Assembly: GCA_936941515.1 (NCBI GenBank) | Contig: CAKZJI010000497.1 | Coordinates: 1-16,171 of the forward strand | Source of the DNA: an uncultured Propionibacteriaceae bacterium | GTDB taxonomy: Bacteria; Actinomycetota; Actinomycetes; Propionibacteriales; Propionibacteriaceae | Length of the DNA stretch: 16,171 bases | Reading direction: 5' to 3' | Shown here: one piece after another, positions 12,873-16,171 of the stretch | How positions within the stretch are numbered: the first letter of the stretch is position 1 | How the letters are laid out: each line of letters opens with the position of its first letter | Made by a program: the position numbers and the translations under genes | Notes under the pieces: generated by a model | Told to the model about the DNA's origin: nothing | Seen by the model: only the letters and a program-made list of their open reading frames with translations | Database searches by the model: none

Positions 12873-13906
12873 TACTCCTCATATGAGGAGGCGCACTTGT
12901 CGATGGTGAACTTCGCGGCCTCAATGCGGGCGTCGCGGGCCAGACGATCCGCCAGCTCACGGTCATCGAACACCGCGTTGACGCTGCGGGCCGGCTCTGC
13001 CGGGTCCTGGGGGTCGAACAGGAGACCCGACACGTTGTGGGTGACGACCTCGCTGATCCCCGGGATCCGCGGCGCAACCACGGGAAGTCCCACCGCCATG
13101 CCCTCGCCCGCGGCCAGGCCGAATCCCTCCACGTGGGAGGTGGACAGAAACAGGTCGTGGGCGCGCAGCAGGTCGGGGACATCGCTGCGGCTTCCCACCA
13201 GCTGCACCCGGTCCTGCAACCCCAGTTCAGCGACGCAGGCCTCAATCTCATCACGGTCCTCCCCCTCCCCCACGATCGTCAGGGTGCTTCCCGGAACATC
13301 GGCGACGGTCCGGACCGCACGGTTGATGTTTTTGCGCCGGTTCTCCAGGCTGGCCACGATGATGATCCGACGTCCCCCCTCAGCCCGCTTCGCAGCCGGG
13401 CCCTCCACCAGGCCGTCGCTGATGCCGTTGAGCACGACGGGATAGGCCGACGCATCGACGCCCAGGTGGCCCGCCAGCACCTCGGCGGTGCCGTCGCTGA
13501 TGGCGATCACCTTGTCGAGGCGACGGTAGATGAACTTGTCGATGAGCCGGAGCAGGGGATTCTCCATGCGCCGGTTCCAGGTGTTGTGCTCCGTGAACAG
13601 CACCGGGGTGCGCATCGGGGCGACAGCCGCCCAGTAGAACGACGGGAACAGGTGCGCATGGACGACATCGGCGCCGCGACCCACCCTCGCCAAAGCGAAC
13701 GGCTGGCGCGGGTCATAGCGGTGACGACCGAGCACCGTGACGTCGAGGCCGAGCCGCTCCGCCTTCTCGCGGGGCACGCCCGGGACGTCGGCGAGGCAGG
13801 CGATCCGCACCTGATGCCCGTGGCGGCGCATCGCGTCAGCGAGATCCACAACCAGCATCTCCGCACCACCCGTACCCAGTCCATTGATGAGATGCAGAAT
13901 GCGCAC
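12848..13906 (-). CDS. GT4 family glycosyltransferase
   Basis: 352 residues, a complete GT-B enzyme. The N-terminal glycine-rich loop is INGLGTGGAEML (residues 7-18, with GGAE), and the first lobe contains VVHAHLFPS and FTEHNTWNRR. The donor lobe has the NRRKNINRAV helix, IVGEGEDRDE and the E-x7-E motif from Glu260 to Glu268 (EGFGLAAGE) before GLPVVAPRIPGISEVV. The GTG at 13906 is preferred because GGAAGGAA (13919-13912) is correctly spaced upstream and the fold begins at residue 2; a TTG at 13936 would place this ribosome-binding site inside the gene. Unlike several neighbours, this gene has a leader and a clear Shine-Dalgarno sequence. It converges on, and overlaps by 25 bases, the preceding GT4 gene. 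Confidence 0.88.
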   Translation of the reverse strand: MRILHLINGLGTGGAEMLVVDLADAMRRHGHQVRIACLADVPGVPREKAERLGLDVTVLGRHRYDPRQPFALARVGRGADVVHAHLFPSFYWAAVAPMRTPVLFTEHNTWNRRMENPLLRLIDKFIYRRLDKVIAISDGTAEVLAGHLGVDASAYPVVLNGISDGLVEGPAAKRAEGGRRIIIVASLENRRKNINRAVRTVADVPGSTLTIVGEGEDRDEIEACVAELGLQDRVQLVGSRSDVPDLLRAHDLFLSTSHVEGFGLAAGEGMAVGLPVVAPRIPGISEVVTHNVSGLLFDPQDPAEPARSVNAVFDDRELADRLARDARIEAAKFTIDKCASSYEEYYRLLVER

Positions 13907-13954
13907 CTTGATTCCTTCCCTCGAACAGCGCTCCAAGACGCTCGCTTGGCCCCA

Positions 13955-13960
13955 ACCATA
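13955..13960 (-). promoter_or_regulatory. Possible -10 of the minus-strand GT4 gene
   Basis: TATGGT on the minus strand matches four of six consensus positions and would give a leader of roughly 40 bases before the GTG at 13906. No clear -35 is seen. It lies in the 98-base divergent region shared with the plus-strand GT4 gene. Confidence 0.3.
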
Positions 13961-13991
13961 ACGCCCCGGCCCCGCCCCGTCGCGGCGACCT

Positions 13992-14004
13992 TATGATGAG
14001 GGGC
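13992..14004 (+). promoter_or_regulatory. -10-like hexamer of a probably leaderless GT4 transcript
   Basis: TATGAT (13992-13997), five of six consensus bases, is followed by 7 bases and the ATG at 14005. The two earlier ATG codons (13993 and 13996) lie within the hexamer itself, so they would not be in the transcript. GAGGGG directly before the ATG is too close to act as a ribosome-binding site. Confidence 0.5.
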
Positions 14005-15240
14005 ATGTCTCGACGGCGGATTGTCATGCTGACCAGCACCTACCCATGGGGGCCGGGTGAGGAGTTCATCACACCGGAGCTGCCGCACTGGGTGCGTGAC
14101 AACGTCCACCTCACGATCATGCCCTGGCGCACCACCGACCTGCTGCGGCCCGTCCCCGACGGGATCACGGTGGACGACCGGCTCGACAGGATACGTCGCC
14201 GCTCCTGGCGAGGGGCTCTGGCCAGGGCCCCGTTCACGCCGCTGATGTGGCGGGAGGCTGCCGCTTCCATCCGTGCAGGCGTCGCCGCACCGCACGCACT
14301 GTGGCGCATCGCAGTGCCGGCCGCAGCCGCCTCCCTGACGAGTCGGGCGCTCCGGTCCTTCGCTCGGGAGCACGGCAGGATCGACCTGGCCTACAGCTAC
14401 TGGTTCGACTACGCGACGCTCGGCGCCCTGCGTTCCCGTCATGTCGTCGACGCCGTCGCCAGCCGGGCGCACCGTCACGACAACTTCGACTACGCCTCCC
14501 CCGACGGGCGGCTCCCGTTCCGGCGTCACATGGCCCCACGGCTGGATCTCCTGGCTCCCATCAGCGACGTCGGCTTGGCCTACGCGCGGGAGCGCTTCGG
14601 GGTTCCGGAAAGCAGGAGCCACACCTATCGGCTGGGTGTGCCGGCAACTGACGACATCTCGCCCGTCCCGCCAGCGGACGGCCCCGTCCGGCTGCTGTCG
14701 GTGTCGTCGCTGACGCCGGTCAAGCGGGTGGACAGGCTGATCGAGACCCTGGAGGTGCTGGCGACGGGCGGGCTGGACATCGAGTGGAGCCACGCCGGCA
14801 GCGGCCCTCTCGCCGAGGAGCTCCGTCGGCAGGCCGAGGCGCTGCCCAGGAATGTGCGGGTCACCTGGCTGGGGCAGCTGGGCCATGAGCAGCTGACCGC
14901 GGTCCTGGCCGAGCCGTGGAACCTCATCGTCAACGTCTCCAGCTCGGAGGGGGTGCCGGTGTCGCTGATGGAGGCGATGGGCCGCGGCATCCCCGTCGCG
15001 GCCACCGCAGTCGGGGGGACAGCCGAGCTGATCGTCCCCCCCGACGGGGTGCTGCTGCCACCCAACGCGATGACCAGCGAGTGGGCTGCCAAGATCCGCA
15101 GCGCCATCCCCCGAACCCGCGACCCCGAATGGCGGGCCGGATTCCGCAACGATGTGCGCGAACGCTGGAACGAGGACAGCAACCAAGCCGCATTCGTGAG
15201 CGCGATGGTGGCGCTGGCTAGCCGTTCCGCAGACGACTGA
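14005..15240 (+). CDS. GT4 family glycosyltransferase
   Basis: 411 residues. The N-terminal lobe opens with VMLTSTYPWGPGEEFITPEL, a form found in several exopolysaccharide GT4 enzymes, and later carries SRAHRHDNFD and APISDVGLAYARERFG. The donor lobe has SVSSLTPVKRVDRLIETL, the HAGSGPL loop and the E-x7-E motif from Glu315 to Glu323 (EGVPVSLME) followed by GIPVAATAVGGTAELI. The ATG at 14005 is chosen over 13993 because the TATGAT promoter hexamer covers the earlier ATGs. Divergent from the minus-strand GT4 gene and convergent with the last gene, whose 3' end it overlaps by 23 bases. Acceptor and sugar are unknown. Confidence 0.87.
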   Translation: MSRRRIVMLTSTYPWGPGEEFITPELPHWVRDNVHLTIMPWRTTDLLRPVPDGITVDDRLDRIRRRSWRGALARAPFTPLMWREAAASIRAGVAAPHALWRIAVPAAAASLTSRALRSFAREHGRIDLAYSYWFDYATLGALRSRHVVDAVASRAHRHDNFDYASPDGRLPFRRHMAPRLDLLAPISDVGLAYARERFGVPESRSHTYRLGVPATDDISPVPPADGPVRLLSVSSLTPVKRVDRLIETLEVLATGGLDIEWSHAGSGPLAEELRRQAEALPRNVRVTWLGQLGHEQLTAVLAEPWNLIVNVSSSEGVPVSLMEAMGRGIPVAATAVGGTAELIVPPDGVLLPPNAMTSEWAAKIRSAIPRTRDPEWRAGFRNDVRERWNEDSNQAAFVSAMVALASRSADD

Positions 15241-16171
15241 GGTCGTCGAGCACCTGCGCTGCACGCGCCTCCCAGGTGTGGTTGTCACGCCCATCCAGCA
15301 CCCGCTGTCGCGCAGCCGTCACCTCGTCACGATGCGTGGCAAGGTGTGTGAACAGGCGACGCATGTCGTTGACGGTGTAGTCCACCCGCCATCCCAGGTC
15401 GAACTCGTCGACGAGGTTTGCGGCGTGGGTCCCGTTGGAGGCGACCACGGGAATGCCCATCCCGACTCCGTCGAACAGCTTCACCGGCGCGGCAAACGAG
15501 CGGTACAGGTTGGGTTCGACGCACACCGTCGCCAGATGGCTGCGTTTCATCGTCTCGGTGAGCTGTGCGCCGGACTGATGCACGACGGTGGTGTTGTCCC
15601 CCATCAGGGGTTCGTACTGGGCGCGCACCGTCTCCCAATCCTCGGGGCGGGTGCAGATGGTGAGCCTCAGCCCGTCGATCCCGGCCAGGGCCTCCACGAA
15701 ACGACGCAGGTCGTACATGTCACTCATGCCACCCACGTAGAGGACCTCCAGCGGGCCGTCCTCGGCGGGCGTTGCCGTCTCCCGGATGACGGTGCCGGGC
15801 GGCAGGGCCTTGGCAGGCACCCTCGGGCTGATGGGCACGTGCCTCAGCATCGGCATGCTGGGCAGATACAGCAGGTCGACGGCGCCGCGATACCAGGCCA
15901 GGTCGTAGCGGAAGGCGGCTTTGGCAGCGACACGAAACAGCGGATTCTGCTGGGCGGCGAAGCCGGGGAAGCGCCAGTAGACGTCACGGTAGAACAGGGT
16001 GACGGGCACGCCCCTTCTGCGGCAGTGACGGAAGAACGCGGGCTCCATGAACGGATGCCGGGGCACTCGGTCATCGTCGGTGAGCGCCGTCGGCAGAGTG
16101 GAGGACTCGGAGTACACGCCGTCGAAGACGACGCCGCGACCCATCGCGGCCCGCACCTCGGCGATGCGACG
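15218..16171 (-). CDS. Glycosyltransferase-like protein (5' end outside window)
   Basis: The frame is open from the window edge to the TAG at 15220-15218, about 317 residues. The GTG at 16156 is not taken as the start, since coding-like sequence (RRIAEV...) continues to the edge. The C-terminal half is a GT-B donor lobe: VLYVGGMSDMYDLRRFVEAL, the LTICTRPEDW strand-turn, RSHLATVCVEP and the APVKLFDGVGMGIPVVASNGTHAANLV segment, where the Lys-Leu-Phe motif replaces the E-x7-E motif of the other GT4 enzymes in the cluster. The N-terminal part has VVFDGVYSESS and VTLFYRDVYWRF. It probably belongs to the same polysaccharide pathway. Its 3' end overlaps the preceding GT4 gene. Exact family is uncertain without a search. 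Confidence 0.78.
   Translation of the reverse strand, partial: RRIAEVRAAMGRGVVFDGVYSESSTLPTALTDDDRVPRHPFMEPAFFRHCRRRGVPVTLFYRDVYWRFPGFAAQQNPLFRVAAKAAFRYDLAWYRGAVDLLYLPSMPMLRHVPISPRVPAKALPPGTVIRETATPAEDGPLEVLYVGGMSDMYDLRRFVEALAGIDGLRLTICTRPEDWETVRAQYEPLMGDNTTVVHQSGAQLTETMKRSHLATVCVEPNLYRSFAAPVKLFDGVGMGIPVVASNGTHAANLVDEFDLGWRVDYTVNDMRRLFTHLATHRDEVTAARQRVLDGRDNHTWEARAAQVLDDLSRLRNG

Noticed and set aside
12875..12890. 16-base perfect palindrome CTCCTCATATGAGGAG as a terminator for the GT4 gene
   Set aside because: No loop is left for a stable hairpin, no T-run follows, and it lies within coding sequence of the convergent gene.
13507..15294. 595-codon minus-strand open frame opposite two GT4 genes
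   Set aside because: No domain, shadow-like composition; both GT4 genes have complete E-x7-E donor lobes.

Overview
The window is high-GC DNA with compact, often overlapping genes. Several genes carry -10-like hexamers placed right in front of the start codon, as in leaderless actinobacterial transcripts. A pdu-type CoA-acylating aldehyde dehydrogenase with an encapsulation-peptide-like N-terminus sits at the left edge. Together these suggest an actinobacterium that uses 1,2-propanediol in a bacterial microcompartment; a member of the Propionibacteriaceae is plausible, but nothing here proves the genus.

Layout. (1) 1-1857, plus strand: the end of a propanediol-utilisation operon, namely a GlcG/HbpS-type domain (probably the C-terminus of PduO) followed by PduP, then a hairpin at 1868-1910. 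(2) 1911-2172: a regulatory region with a hexamer repeat, three small dyads and a leader hairpin. (3) 2173-3790, plus strand: a self-contained, translationally coupled three-gene operon encoding a Roadblock/LC7 protein, a soluble Aer-like PAS protein and a PhnD-like binding protein that lacks a signal peptide. It is bounded on the right by a bidirectional terminator at 3813-3845. (4) 3852-8011: a GT2 glycosyltransferase and a GtrA-like membrane protein (minus strand), divergent from a large YfhO-family membrane protein (plus strand). (5) 7811-16171: an exopolysaccharide or surface-glycan cluster with two O-antigen ligase/polymerase-family proteins, one Wzx-type flippase, three GT4 glycosyltransferases and one further glycosyltransferase cut by the right edge. 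Gene orientation alternates in this part, and three convergent pairs overlap at their 3' ends.

How the parts fit. GT2, GtrA and YfhO have the composition of a three-component glycosylation system: a lipid-linked sugar is made inside the cell, flipped, and transferred outside to a cell-wall polymer. The right-hand cluster looks like a Wzx/Wzy-type polysaccharide pathway. The Roadblock-PAS-PhnD operon is the least explained part. Its composition suggests a cytosolic redox or ligand-sensing signalling module, but its output is not visible in the window.

I found no tRNA, rRNA, CRISPR array, insertion sequence or phage gene in the window.
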